DNA of 36,000 nucleotides from a virus: the IMG/VR virus record IMGVR_UViG_3300009703_000052, positions 1 to 36,000 of that record; one strand, written 5' to 3'. This document shows positions 23,464 to 31,039 of this stretch, piece by piece (position 1 is the stretch's first letter; every line of letters begins with the position of its first letter). The notes beneath the pieces are model-generated. The model was not told the DNA's origin. It saw only the letters and a list, made by a program, of their open reading frames with translations, and made no database searches. A program made the position numbers and the translations under genes.

Positions 23464-23828
23464 TACTTAGTCCATTTGGTATGAACGCGAATAATCTTCC
23501 GAAAGGGATCGGAGTATTTGAAATACCGACCGCTCCCGGCGTTAGTCACCGGATAGGTTTGCTGCTGGCCGTTGACCGTTTCTGTTATGGTGTCGCCGCG
23601 ATCAGGCAAAACCGGCTGACCCCCGATGGTCAGGTCGGAGGCGGGGAACACGAAGTCCCTCGCCTCGACCGTTTCCATGTAGCCATCGCCTGTGGCCGAG
23701 ACGAACTCGGTATCACTTGGAATGGCCGTGAGGGTAATGTTTACATCACCGCGTGCGTACGTAATCCGTACGCCTGCTGTGTTCTGCAACAGCTTAAAGT
23801 TCTGCGCAATCGTGTCGGCAAGAGCCAT
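23463..23828 (-). CDS. Putative head-tail joining protein, 121 aa
   Basis: Contains VRITYARGDVNITLTAIPSD, then a DFVFPASDLTIGG segment, then RGDTITETVNG and a C-terminal DPFRKIIRVHTKW. This is the layout of the small head-closure proteins found between capsid and terminator, which form the connector ring. Its start overlaps the capsid stop by one base. Confidence 0.7.
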   Translation of the reverse strand: MALADTIAQNFKLLQNTAGVRITYARGDVNITLTAIPSDTEFVSATGDGYMETVEARDFVFPASDLTIGGQPVLPDRGDTITETVNGQQQTYPVTNAGSGRYFKYSDPFRKIIRVHTKWTK

Positions 23829-24742
23829 TAACTAACGATCGCCTCCGTGCTGCTGATTTGATCCGTGATGATAAGTGGCACGCCAAATGCAGATTCTGGG
23901 AATGGTGCTGGAGCGCCAGTCGAATTCGTGGCTGTCCTAGAATTCTGCAATTGCTTGAGCGAGCGGCGATTGACTGCGATCATGTTAGGTCCACGACCTG
24001 CGGGAAACTTGCTCAACGCATCAGCGATCAGGTCATCGGTGAGTCCTTTTCCGCTGTCGTTAGTGAGGTTGACAATCCGGCCTGCCGAGTAAGCTGACCC
24101 GTATGTCAAGCCGACGTATCCGGTCACGGCGGTGTAATAACTCGGGAACGTACCTGACGCAGCAGCGGATCTTACGATAGTAGTATCCTTCGCTTCGATT
24201 ACGCCTTGATTTCCCCAGCAAACCTGAACATCGTTGAAGCCACTGCGGATTAAATATGCAGATGATGCTTTATCAGCTTCTGTTCCTCCCGCATCAACTA
24301 CCATCGCATCGCTCGCACCATCGAGCTCTTCGCTTAGTGAGGCAAAGCCATCGGACGCGCCACCATTGATGAGTTCATTCTCGATTTTTGCCATCATCGC
24401 TTGCATGTGATTTTGCATTTGCAGAGCAATGAAAGCCGCAGGACCAAGGCGGTAGCCTTCAGCGGCAGCAATATCGATGTTGAAACTGGCATCTGCGATA
24501 GCGAGATCCACGCTAACTTGCGTATATGTCGCCACGTCATTGTCCACGCCCGCGTTGAGAGCTCTGAAGCCCACTACTGGGTCGGCAGATTTTTTGACGT
24601 ATTTTAATTGCGTACCGTCAACGCTAAATGCGCTGAGGGCACTTAAAACCGGAGCGTCATTTAAAACGTCGGAGACGTCAAAACTTAGATCCGATTCATT
24701 AAAGGTGATTAAATTCGCACTTGTGTAATAATCATCAGCCAT
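23828..24742 (-). CDS. Major capsid protein (HK97 fold), 304 aa
   Basis: The body contains RLGPAAFIALQMQNHMQAMM and an ordered DAMVVDAGGTEADKASSAYL loop, then PNMIAVNRRSLKQLQNSRTA and VPLIITDQISSTEAIV at the C-terminus, which is the characteristic end of this capsid group (NRRS..QLQ.SRTA...GVPLI.TD). There is no N-terminal scaffold; a separate protease/scaffold gene precedes it. Subunit length is typical of the family. Confidence 0.88.
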   Translation of the reverse strand: MADDYYTSANLITFNESDLSFDVSDVLNDAPVLSALSAFSVDGTQLKYVKKSADPVVGFRALNAGVDNDVATYTQVSVDLAIADASFNIDIAAAEGYRLGPAAFIALQMQNHMQAMMAKIENELINGGASDGFASLSEELDGASDAMVVDAGGTEADKASSAYLIRSGFNDVQVCWGNQGVIEAKDTTIVRSAAASGTFPSYYTAVTGYVGLTYGSAYSAGRIVNLTNDSGKGLTDDLIADALSKFPAGRGPNMIAVNRRSLKQLQNSRTATNSTGAPAPFPESAFGVPLIITDQISSTEAIVS

Positions 24743-24762
24743 GATGCTTTACCTCTTTCGTG

Positions 24763-25263
24763 TTATCGGGATAGTTGTTGTTCGATGCGAGCAGCTTGCG
24801 TTGCGACGAAGTCGCTACCGACACCGGCCTTCTTAAGCTCTTTAGCACGCAAACTGAGTTCGTCGTCTTCCTTCGGAAGCGCATCTGGGTGACTGAAAGA
24901 AACAGGCGTTTCTTCGCCACGGTCGATTGCTCTCAGCTGAGAAACTTCGTTCTCAAGTAATTCCGTTCGCGCGACGAGCGACGAGATATGAAGCTCGTAG
25001 CACTCTTCGATAGATTTGCCTTCTACAAACCACACAGCACCCTGATCACCAAAAAGTTCGATGTAGCGATGTCCGCTCGATTGTGAAAGCTGAACATCAG
25101 CGTTCTCAGGTGCGTCCTGCTCTTCGAGAGCCTCGGCTACTTCTTCCATTTCGGTTTCAACAGGAGCGGCATCGTCTGAGATGACTTCGTCAACCGCTTG
25201 CTCGGTAGCTTCAGCTTCAATAGCTTCTTCTGCCACAGCCACGGATTGTTGGTCGTCAGACAT
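24763..25263 (-). CDS. Nested scaffold protein from an internal start, 166 aa
   Basis: In frame within the protease gene, ATG 25263 has GGAG at the ideal distance and begins the acidic/coiled-coil region only. Its product would be the free scaffold removed by the protease during prohead maturation. Evidence is the start signal and the domain boundary; there is no direct proof. Confidence 0.5.
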   Translation of the reverse strand: MSDDQQSVAVAEEAIEAEATEQAVDEVISDDAAPVETEMEEVAEALEEQDAPENADVQLSQSSGHRYIELFGDQGAVWFVEGKSIEECYELHISSLVARTELLENEVSQLRAIDRGEETPVSFSHPDALPKEDDELSLRAKELKKAGVGSDFVATQAARIEQQLSR

Positions 25264-25854
25264 ATTCGTCTCCATTTCAAAAAAATCTACAAGGATGTTG
25301 TTGCCTCCTTCAGACAACACGATAGATTCGGTTTCCCCGTCCGCGCCGTACGGAGTTATTGCAACTCCACGCAATGGCCAGGATCGGATGATGGTTGCAG
25401 GTCCACTGAATTCGCGGCTGTTCACAGTCACACTCTCGCCGTCAGGAACGCTTTCAACCTTGATGCCGTCACCGCCAAAATTGATGCTGGCTTGCCACGG
25501 AATACCGGCTTTGCTTTTGCGAGCGATATCAGATGCCCGGTCATCGTCGCTGAAGCTGACCAACTTGCCTGTCGCCAGCAGTCCTTCCGGTGTGTTTTCA
25601 AAGTTATCGAGGTATCCAATCACCTCGCTTGTGTCGTGATTGAAATCAATCGGGATCTTGGCCGACACGTTCATTCCGGCAATGTCGTGAACTGTTTGTT
25701 GTCCCCAATACCAGTGCTCGATTGCCCCGGCACTGCGAGCTAATAGTGACACCTCATATTCGGTGGCTGGGGAATCCGTAGATTGCGGACCGCTAACGCT
25801 GATCTCGCCACTGCTAAATCTCAGTGCATTAGCTGTTACTTCGCGCTTTGTCAT
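24763..25854 (-). CDS. Prohead protease fused to a scaffold domain, 363 aa
   Basis: The N-terminal ~190 residues match phage prohead proteases: KIPIDFNHDTSEVIGYLDN (with a candidate catalytic His), LLATGKLVSFSDDD, KAGIPWQASINF and SWPLRGVAITPYG. Residues 195-363 are acidic and helical, typical of a scaffold (EVISDDAAPVETEMEEVAEA, then HISSLVARTELLENEVSQLR). ATG 25263 with GGAG six bases upstream starts the scaffold part alone (MSDDQQ). Fusion with an internal scaffold start is the same logic as lambda C/Nu3. Sits between portal and capsid. Confidence 0.75.
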   Translation of the reverse strand: MTKREVTANALRFSSGEISVSGPQSTDSPATEYEVSLLARSAGAIEHWYWGQQTVHDIAGMNVSAKIPIDFNHDTSEVIGYLDNFENTPEGLLATGKLVSFSDDDRASDIARKSKAGIPWQASINFGGDGIKVESVPDGESVTVNSREFSGPATIIRSWPLRGVAITPYGADGETESIVLSEGGNNILVDFFEMETNMSDDQQSVAVAEEAIEAEATEQAVDEVISDDAAPVETEMEEVAEALEEQDAPENADVQLSQSSGHRYIELFGDQGAVWFVEGKSIEECYELHISSLVARTELLENEVSQLRAIDRGEETPVSFSHPDALPKEDDELSLRAKELKKAGVGSDFVATQAARIEQQLSR

Positions 25855-27284
25855 AACTCTTCCTCGTCTTCAACAATTTCAATTGCTTGCCGTTGTATTT
25901 CGTTACCGGCCTCATCCGCGTCGAGTGGGACGCCTGCCATATCGACGATGATTCCTGCGTCGGCCATGTACTGTTGCTCATCGCGTAGCTGATCAACGAC
26001 GTCGCGGAATTCTTTTCCGTGTCGTTCACGAACGACCATCGACCGGCTCTTTAGTCCAGAATTGATTGCGGCGATATCTGCGTTGATCTCTTGCAGTGGA
26101 TTCCACCAAGGCGTACCGTCGGCGACCCATTCCCAATTCAGTTCGCCCAACGTCATTCGTCCGGGCAGACGTAATGTGCCGTCAGCGATGAAGAGCTTCA
26201 TCCGCCAGCCAGTGATATGGTTAAGGAGCTCAGAAAGCTGTTGCTGTTTAACTTTGCATGCTTTTTCGTAATGAATAAACGCCGAACGGCTGCCGAAGAA
26301 GTTTGTGTAGCCCTCGTCAAAAAAACTGTACGGAATATCGACGCTTTTAAGACTTAGCGATATCATCTGCTGAGAGAAATTCTGAAACTCATTGGATGGG
26401 TTTCGTGATTCAATGATCGATGCTTCGTCACCCGGATCGAGGTCGAGCATCACTGGGCCTTTTCCAAAGTCCACCTTGTACCCGCCGGTGACGTCGTCAT
26501 CTTTTGTGACATCCGAAAAACCACCAGCGTTCTCACGGGAGAGAACCAGCCCAAACATTTGACTGACTTTGAGCTTTGCTAATGCGTAGTCGTAAGATTC
26601 GTAGCAATCTCGGAGAGTGTTGATGGCCGGAGCAAGTGGCGAGACACCGCGCACCTGGTCAAAGCGTTGAAAATATCCGAGGTGATATACATTCTTCGAT
26701 GGAACAGATCGTTCAAAATCATACCCGCCGGTCTTGTCGCGACGCCAGATAGCCACCCGTTGGCTGCGACCACCGCGGTTCACCTGAATACCGTGAACCC
26801 AGTCTTCGTCAGTGATCTTTTCCGGGTCGCGTACCCTGTCGCTCTCGATGGCTTGCAGTTGACCGTTAGAAAGCTTGATAAAGAAGCAGTCGCCATCCAC
26901 TAACCGGCGTTCTTCAGCCATGCGGATTAGGCTGCTGAGGTTATGTCGACCTGTGACGTCGCAGTTGTATGGCCGTCCAAACCATTCCATTAAGGCTCGC
27001 AGTTCGGCATCCAGACTTTTGTCTCCGGTTTTTGGTTCAAAGCTGAATCGTGACACGTAATCTAAATGCCGACGTATGGCCCATGCGGCTACTGCGAAGT
27101 TCCTCTGTAAATCCCTCGCTGCTGCGGTCAGGCGTTTTCGTTTGACCGGCGAGAGGATCTGATCGGTGCTTTTTAGCCGTGTGGTGGGGCTAAAGCGACG
27201 GTCGCTCGTTTGAGCTCCGTCGTATTCAAAATTTGTATGCAGCCCGGTTAACCGTCGAGCCGCGTTAGCTATCATCGAGAGCAT
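25851..27284 (-). CDS. Portal protein (lambda gpB-like), 477 aa
   Basis: Forms the dodecameric DNA gate at one capsid vertex. Visible family features: FAVAAWAIRRHLDYVSRFSF near residue 75, LRALMEWFGRPYNCD, HLGYFQRFDQVRGVSPLAPA and DIPYSFFDEGYTNFFGSRSA, and a C-terminal GVPLDADEAG. Length matches lambda-type portals. Its end overlaps the protease start by four bases and it starts inside the connector gene's end. ATG 27275 is a possible shorter start. Confidence 0.9.
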   Translation of the reverse strand: MLSMIANAARRLTGLHTNFEYDGAQTSDRRFSPTTRLKSTDQILSPVKRKRLTAAARDLQRNFAVAAWAIRRHLDYVSRFSFEPKTGDKSLDAELRALMEWFGRPYNCDVTGRHNLSSLIRMAEERRLVDGDCFFIKLSNGQLQAIESDRVRDPEKITDEDWVHGIQVNRGGRSQRVAIWRRDKTGGYDFERSVPSKNVYHLGYFQRFDQVRGVSPLAPAINTLRDCYESYDYALAKLKVSQMFGLVLSRENAGGFSDVTKDDDVTGGYKVDFGKGPVMLDLDPGDEASIIESRNPSNEFQNFSQQMISLSLKSVDIPYSFFDEGYTNFFGSRSAFIHYEKACKVKQQQLSELLNHITGWRMKLFIADGTLRLPGRMTLGELNWEWVADGTPWWNPLQEINADIAAINSGLKSRSMVVRERHGKEFRDVVDQLRDEQQYMADAGIIVDMAGVPLDADEAGNEIQRQAIEIVEDEEEL

Positions 27285-27525
27285 TTGAGAGCTTTATTGT
27301 TGGGGCAAGCGGACGAGTGCCGTCGGCACGGGCAACTTTTCGTTGCCAGTAATCCAGTTCTTTGAGAAGTTGTGACCGGTTTACTTCGACCGTCGTGCCA
27401 TCGATGGTGGTTTGAACAACGCCGCCACTGCCAGCAAGAATGTCTGCTTGGAGCTTGGTGACCATTTGCTGCGCGAAGGTTGGCGTACTCGCCGCGGCGT
27501 CGGTTCGTGTAATGTTCGTAGGCAT
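27265..27525 (-). CDS. Head-tail connector protein, gpW-like, 86 aa
   Basis: Size, an SQLLKELDYWQRKVARADG C-terminal helix, and location just before the portal match gpW-type connectors, which bind the portal after packaging. The gene overlaps the portal by 20 bases. The N-terminus is Thr/Ala-rich with a helix QQMVTKLQADIL. Confidence 0.65.
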   Translation of the reverse strand: MPTNITRTDAAASTPTFAQQMVTKLQADILAGSGGVVQTTIDGTTVEVNRSQLLKELDYWQRKVARADGTRPLAPTIKLSNALDDS

Positions 27526-27592
27526 AATGCCATTGTCAGCCCGAGAGTGCTGATAGAGAAAATGGCAATAAACAACCGGCGATTAAAAAATG

Positions 27593-27766
27593 CTAGCCAA
27601 GTGTTTCAATTATTTGGTCAGCCGATAACGCGGTCATAGAAAGCTCATCGATTTGAGATGATTCCGCGTGAAACTGGAATTCTTTAAGAGCCAGATCGAT
27701 ATCCGTGAAGACGAGCTTTTGCTGGCATTTAGAGTCAGCCCATTTGATTTTTAGAATATACAACAT
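27593..27766 (-). CDS. Small protein of unknown function, 57 aa, first gene of the structural operon
   Basis: Codons run from ATG 27766 (TAAG just upstream) to TAG 27593. The product is balanced in charge and looks folded: YILKIKWADSKCQQKLVF, then DIDLALKEFQFHAESS and ADQIIETLG. It lies 67 bases before the connector gene on the same strand. Composition and position suggest a real gene; no family recognised. Confidence 0.55.
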   Translation of the reverse strand: MLYILKIKWADSKCQQKLVFTDIDLALKEFQFHAESSQIDELSMTALSADQIIETLG

Positions 27767-27938
27767 CTTACAATCTCGAATTAATGGTCGTGCACGTAAG
27801 CGTTTGTTTATTAAGCAGTTAAGGTTACTTCATGTTTCGCACTTATGTTGTGGTCAAATTTGCTACGCGCAGTTTTCTTGTAGCGTTTTCAACACATTTT
27901 GACGTTGGTGGTGACACGTTTGGTCACTGTCTACGATG
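27767..27938. other. Intergenic stretch upstream of the structural operon
   Basis: No credible gene. It contains GCTAC/GTAGC repeats flanking 13 bases (27862-27884) and AT-rich sequence where the promoter of the structural operon must lie, but I cannot single out a convincing -35/-10 pair. Confidence 0.4.
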
Positions 27939-27970
27939 AAAAACGCCGAAAATGAGGTTTTTCCGGCGTT
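27939..27970 (-). terminator. Rho-independent terminator downstream of the integrase
   Basis: Read leftward: AACGCCG (27970-27964), a 15-nt loop, CGGCGTT (27948-27942), then T to 27939. It is about 90 bases after the integrase stop and separates lysogeny from structural transcription. Confidence 0.75.
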
Positions 27971-28056
27971 CCTCAAGTGTCCAAACGCAACATTTGTGTC
28001 TGGTAGGTAGGGTTATTCGCTAACAAGGTGGGCTTATTAAAGGGTTTTTTGGTGGG

Positions 28057-29556
28057 TTATCCTAATAATCGTTGAGTTTCAATCGCGAGATTTATATCCT
28101 GACGCATCTTTGAGTAATGCGTGACCATAGAGTCTGTTAAATGCCCCATCACAGCCTGAGCCGCCGAACGACTCGCGTTTGCGACCAAATTGGCCGAGTA
28201 AAAATGCCTGATGGCACTGGGGAAAAAGTCAGGAATGGAAAAGTGGTTCAGCACATCATACAAGTCAGTGCGATAGGCCTTCGTATCGTACCTATCCATG
28301 ACGGTCGTGTGTTTCTCGTAGATCTCTCGCACGCTGCGAACCGGCAACGGTTCTAGAATTCCTGCGCGTATCAATGTGTATTCGCAGCGTTCGCCGGTCT
28401 TCTCCCGACACCGCGTCCTCTTAATTTGAAAAGCTCTATCTCTCAACTGCTTGATTGCAGCGCCTCGCTTTCGGCTGTCAACGATCACATCATCTAGCGA
28501 TATCTGCTGGCCAAGATGCTGTTCCAGACGCGCGGCTACTAGTCGGGCATTACGAAGTTTATCGTCCTGCGGTTTCGCAAAACTCAGTCGATACGCTTCT
28601 GCGACGCGGCGGCTAAATACAAAGCCGCTGTCTGCGGTAATCATTTCGTCGCGATGTTTTTTCAGTGCCTCCACGCTGTGTGGGCCAAGGACGCTAATCA
28701 GCGTAAGGTGCTTCTCTGTTTTGTGCGAACTAGGTCGATAGATCCAAACTCCGTGCTCATCCTCATCAGTTGTATCAATATCTTCCCACCGCATGTTGCA
28801 GATGTTACCAGGTCGAAGTCCCGTGTGCATTTGCACGGTAAGCATCGTCGCGAGAACCGGCGGTGAGAGTTTAATCGCTTCAAGTAGATCCGCTTCATCT
28901 GGTGCGTGTACGACTGTGCTCGCTGGTACGTCATGGTCAAAGTTGCCCAGCGGTTTCAGCGAGTTGATTGCTAGAAATACGTGATCGGGGAATATCGCTT
29001 CCTCCGCCCCCCACGAAAACATACGTTTGAGCACACTAATCTTTTCATTGATCGTTTTGCGGCAGTTGCCGGTCATGTCAATCTCAATTTGTCGAGCACG
29101 CTTGAGGTCGGCAAGAGTGAATTCTGCGGCAGCTTTTTCTGCAAACGGCATCAACATCAAACATGCGCGGCGAAGCAGCGTGATCTGCGCGCGGTCTGCT
29201 TTAGACTCATCAGGTAAGCCATGCCTGCGGCGTTTATCGTGCCATGTGCGATATTGCTCTACCAGATCAACTACTCGAAAACTCTGTTCTTGTGGCTGAT
29301 GCGCGGGCATCTGTGAATTAGTCACCACCGGCGGGGAAGCCACCTGCTCAATGCCAAGCTCAATGCGTAGTTGCTGTAAGTCATCGTACATCTCGCGGCT
29401 AAAAGGATCGCCATCTAAATAAACAAACGGGTAACTCTCGTTACCGCTTTCATCCACCATCTTTGGCCGGACGTAAGGTCGACCAGAGTCGGCCTTGACT
29501 TTGACATTGAGCTTCTTACCTGCAAATGTTTTGCCGAGAATCTGTTTACGAATCAT
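28057..29556 (-). CDS. int: Tyrosine-family integrase, 499 aa
   Basis: Catalyses site-specific recombination between attP and the bacterial attachment site. A core-binding domain (ARQIEIDMTGNCRKTINEKI) precedes the catalytic domain. Box I Arg lies in TGLRPGNICNMRWEDID and the beta-hairpin Lys in HKTEKHLTLISVLGP. Box II reads PSAIRHFYSANL, with Arg kept but Ser in place of the usual first His, followed by MGHLTDSM and the Tyr nucleophile in VTHYSK. A 70-residue insert before box II is like planctomycete integrases I remember. ATG 29556 has AAGGTG upstream. Terminator at 27939-27970; tRNA-like att fragment upstream. Confidence 0.9.
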   Translation of the reverse strand: MIRKQILGKTFAGKKLNVKVKADSGRPYVRPKMVDESGNESYPFVYLDGDPFSREMYDDLQQLRIELGIEQVASPPVVTNSQMPAHQPQEQSFRVVDLVEQYRTWHDKRRRHGLPDESKADRAQITLLRRACLMLMPFAEKAAAEFTLADLKRARQIEIDMTGNCRKTINEKISVLKRMFSWGAEEAIFPDHVFLAINSLKPLGNFDHDVPASTVVHAPDEADLLEAIKLSPPVLATMLTVQMHTGLRPGNICNMRWEDIDTTDEDEHGVWIYRPSSHKTEKHLTLISVLGPHSVEALKKHRDEMITADSGFVFSRRVAEAYRLSFAKPQDDKLRNARLVAARLEQHLGQQISLDDVIVDSRKRGAAIKQLRDRAFQIKRTRCREKTGERCEYTLIRAGILEPLPVRSVREIYEKHTTVMDRYDTKAYRTDLYDVLNHFSIPDFFPSAIRHFYSANLVANASRSAAQAVMGHLTDSMVTHYSKMRQDINLAIETQRLLG

Positions 29557-29650
29557 GATATGCACCTTCTATAGTTGAACGCGCGTAAAAGCGCGGAAAC
29601 CAGAGTATACAGGCCTAATTCGTCCACGCAAGCAAAAACTGTTTAAATAA

Positions 29651-29667
29651 TTGTGCAAATTGCACAA
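29651..29667. promoter_or_regulatory. Perfect palindrome TTGTGCAA-a-TTGCACAA (operator candidate)
   Basis: An 8-1-8 perfect inverted repeat about 95 bases upstream of int. The half-site TTGTGCAA recurs as three direct 10-bp repeats at 29917-29946, so one protein may bind both places. Candidate binders are the integrase arm-binding domain, the excisionase or the unknown 29967-30227 product. Confidence 0.6.
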
Positions 29668-29756
29668 AAATAGATCAGTAAAAACGTCAGCCCCGTGGCT
29701 GAAAATGCCTGTTTTTAGAGTGTTTAAGCACGCTGAGAGATGCGTGTGTATGAGAC

Positions 29757-29797
29757 GGTTATGAGCCTCGCGAGCTACCGGGCTGCTCCACCCCGCG
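29757..29797 (-). other. 5' half of a tRNA-fMet gene; probable attP core
   Basis: Read leftward, these 41 bases match the 5' half of initiator tRNA-Met (start CGCGGGGTGGAGCAGC, end GGCTCATAACC through the CAU anticodon); I count 37 of 41 identical to E. coli tRNA-fMet from memory. The match stops in the 3' strand of the anticodon stem and no T-arm or 3' half follows before int. The true host tRNA would be expected to restore the anticodon stem after recombination. An exact TATAAT lies 18 bases upstream. Location beside int supports an attachment site. Confidence 0.75.
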
Positions 29798-29815
29798 ATG
29801 TTGTTTCGTTCGGTA

Positions 29816-29821
29816 ATTATA
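29816..29821 (-). promoter_or_regulatory. TATAAT box upstream of the tRNA-fMet half
   Basis: Leftward TATAAT at 29821-29816, 18 bases before tRNA nucleotide 1. The -35 region is poor (CTAGCA/TAGCAA). It could supply transcription to a tRNA gene rebuilt by integration. Confidence 0.5.
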
Positions 29822-29916
29822 GTCTCAAACCTCTGTTTTGCTAGGGGGTGTGATTGGTTTAAGTTGGTGTACCAAAGACCCATTAAAACCCGTTGTATTT
29901 CAATCGCGCCCAATTT

Positions 29917-29946
29917 TTGTGCAAAATTGTGCAAAATTGTGCAAAA
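29917..29946. repeat. Three direct 10-bp iterons TTGTGCAAAA
   Basis: Exact copies (TTGTGCAAAA twice, then TTGTGCAAAA followed by TTC) at 29917, 29927 and 29937, i.e. one per helical turn, placing sites on one DNA face. Same half-site as the palindrome at 29651. Typical of cooperative protein-binding sites, such as repressor or integrase arm sites. The stretch 29557-29966 holds these, the tRNA half and no credible gene. Confidence 0.7.
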
Positions 29947-29966
29947 TTCAAAAACGAGGAGTGAAA

Positions 29967-30227
29967 TCACCCCTCAGCCCCGCGGCTGTCACGGACGTGC
30001 TTACTGAGCCTGTGTTCAAGCAAGCTCTCCCTGATCGCAGTTGTGAAACTTTGAACACGCCGCATCCCTTCAACAAAGTTGCGGTGGTTCGCAACCGGGA
30101 GCTCCTCGATCTGGAGTGTCTCTAATTCTTCCACGCCCAATTTGAGATCGACGAGCATCTTCTCTAGCTCGACACACGCCTCACGAAACGCTTGGATCTC
30201 AAGAGTCGTTAAGTTCTTCTGAGGCAT
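29967..30227 (-). CDS. Unknown small helical protein at the regulator position, 86 aa
   Basis: ATG 30227 with AAAGG upstream. The product is mostly helical (LTTLEIQAFREACVELEKML, VDLKLGVEELETLQIEELP) and ends basic (EHRLSKHVRDSRG). It is transcribed divergently from the excisionase-like gene, where a lysogeny repressor would be expected, yet I see no clear helix-turn-helix. It may be a novel repressor, an antirepressor or a coiled-coil accessory. Confidence 0.6.
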   Translation of the reverse strand: MPQKNLTTLEIQAFREACVELEKMLVDLKLGVEELETLQIEELPVANHRNFVEGMRRVQSFTTAIRESLLEHRLSKHVRDSRGAEG

Positions 30228-30246
30228 CGCAACGGCCTTTCCTTTA

Positions 30247-30275
30247 TATACACCAATGTTGATGTGTGTAATCAA
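30247..30275 (-). promoter_or_regulatory. Leftward promoter of the 29967-30227/int unit
   Basis: On the minus strand TTGATT (30275-30270), 17-bp spacer, TGTATA (30252-30247). An imperfect inverted repeat ACACCAATgttgATGTGTGT (30250-30269) fills the spacer, repeating the operator-in-spacer design seen elsewhere here. Confidence 0.6.
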
Positions 30276-30362
30276 AACTATACCTATTTGCACCAATTAC
30301 CACCACATCTCTGTGTGACCAAATCCCCATATTTAACTAATTTCGGGATTTATTTCTGTAAA

Positions 30363-30394
30363 CGCTTGTAACCGCGGGTACAAGCGGGTAGATT
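30363..30394 (+). promoter_or_regulatory. Rightward early promoter with palindromic operator
   Basis: TTGTAA (30366-30371), 17-bp spacer, TAGATT (30389-30394). The palindrome CGCTTGTA (30363-30370)/TACAAGCG (30379-30386) with an inner CCGCGG (30372-30377) covers the -35 and half the spacer. This is the expected early lytic promoter and a likely repressor site. Confidence 0.7.
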
Positions 30395-30434
30395 GCGTCA
30401 CGATTTAGCACAAGGTTTGAAAAGGGGGACAAAA

Positions 30435-30701
30435 ATGGATTCCGCGACTATGCAGAATTTAAAGACGGTTAAAGAAGCTTGTGAGATATTGCGGTGCAGC
30501 CGCAACACAATCTACCGCTGGTTAACTGAAGGGAAGATTGAGGGTTATCAAGTCTGCAACAGCTATTGGCTCATACCAGATGAGGAACTCCTTAGAGTCA
30601 TCTCGCAGGGGCGTAACACTGCGAACCGCAACCAAGCGCGTCCTGAAGCGGCGACGCAGCTAACGCCAGAAGAGCGTCTTAAAGAACTATGTAAGAGCTA
30701 G
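30435..30701 (+). CDS. Excisionase/AlpA-like HTH DNA-binding protein, 88 aa
   Basis: The central 50 residues (TVKEACEILRCSRNTIYRWL, then EGKIEGYQVCNSYWLIPDEE) form a winged HTH of the MerR-like/helix_17 type, used by excisionases and AlpA regulators. ATG 30435 with AAGGGGGAC upstream. First gene of the rightward arm, directly after the early promoter. It may direct prophage excision or early transcription; the two cannot be separated from sequence. Confidence 0.75.
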   Translation: MDSATMQNLKTVKEACEILRCSRNTIYRWLTEGKIEGYQVCNSYWLIPDEELLRVISQGRNTANRNQARPEAATQLTPEERLKELCKS

Positions 30702-30709
30702 GAAGTACG

Positions 30710-31039
30710 ATGCAACAATCATTATTTACAGAACCGCATACATTATCACGGGCTTCTGATCCAGACACGAGCAAAGAAGCTGCGTCAGAGATATCATCCG
30801 TCGGCACAGTAGCAAACTTAGAGCTTCTTGCACTGAATCTCATAATGCTGCATCCGGGCAAAACAGCACGGCAGCTTGAAGACATTGCCGATCTGGAACG
30901 CTGCACGCTACAGCGACGCATCTCATCGCTTTTGCAAAAAGGGCTGGTCGTGCGGGGCGAGAAAGCAACAAACGACAATGGTCGCACTGCATACACATTG
31001 TATTTACCAACAGCCTTCAACAAAAGGAAGCCACGATGA
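30710..31039 (+). CDS. Winged-helix phage protein, 109 aa
   Basis: SRASDPDTSKEAASEISSVG, then NLIMLHPGKTARQLEDIADL and LQRRISSLLQKGLVVRGEK follow the MarR-like pattern of a small phage winged-helix family (helix-turn-helix with RRISxLxxxGLV). Probably DNA-binding, of unknown role in early regulation or replication. ATG overlaps with the next gene by four bases. Confidence 0.65.
   Translation: MQQSLFTEPHTLSRASDPDTSKEAASEISSVGTVANLELLALNLIMLHPGKTARQLEDIADLERCTLQRRISSLLQKGLVVRGEKATNDNGRTAYTLYLPTAFNKRKPR

Noticed and set aside
29680-29797. Complete tRNA gene at the initiator-tRNA match
   Set aside because: Only 41 nt of the 5' half are present; no T-loop (GGTTCGA-type) or acceptor 3' strand follows before int, and the anticodon stem is unpaired.
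29569-29970. Minus-strand frame of 133 codons between int and the 29967 gene
   Set aside because: It runs through the iterons, the tRNA half and the palindrome, has no ribosome site and no protein-like pattern; the region is better read as regulatory/att DNA.
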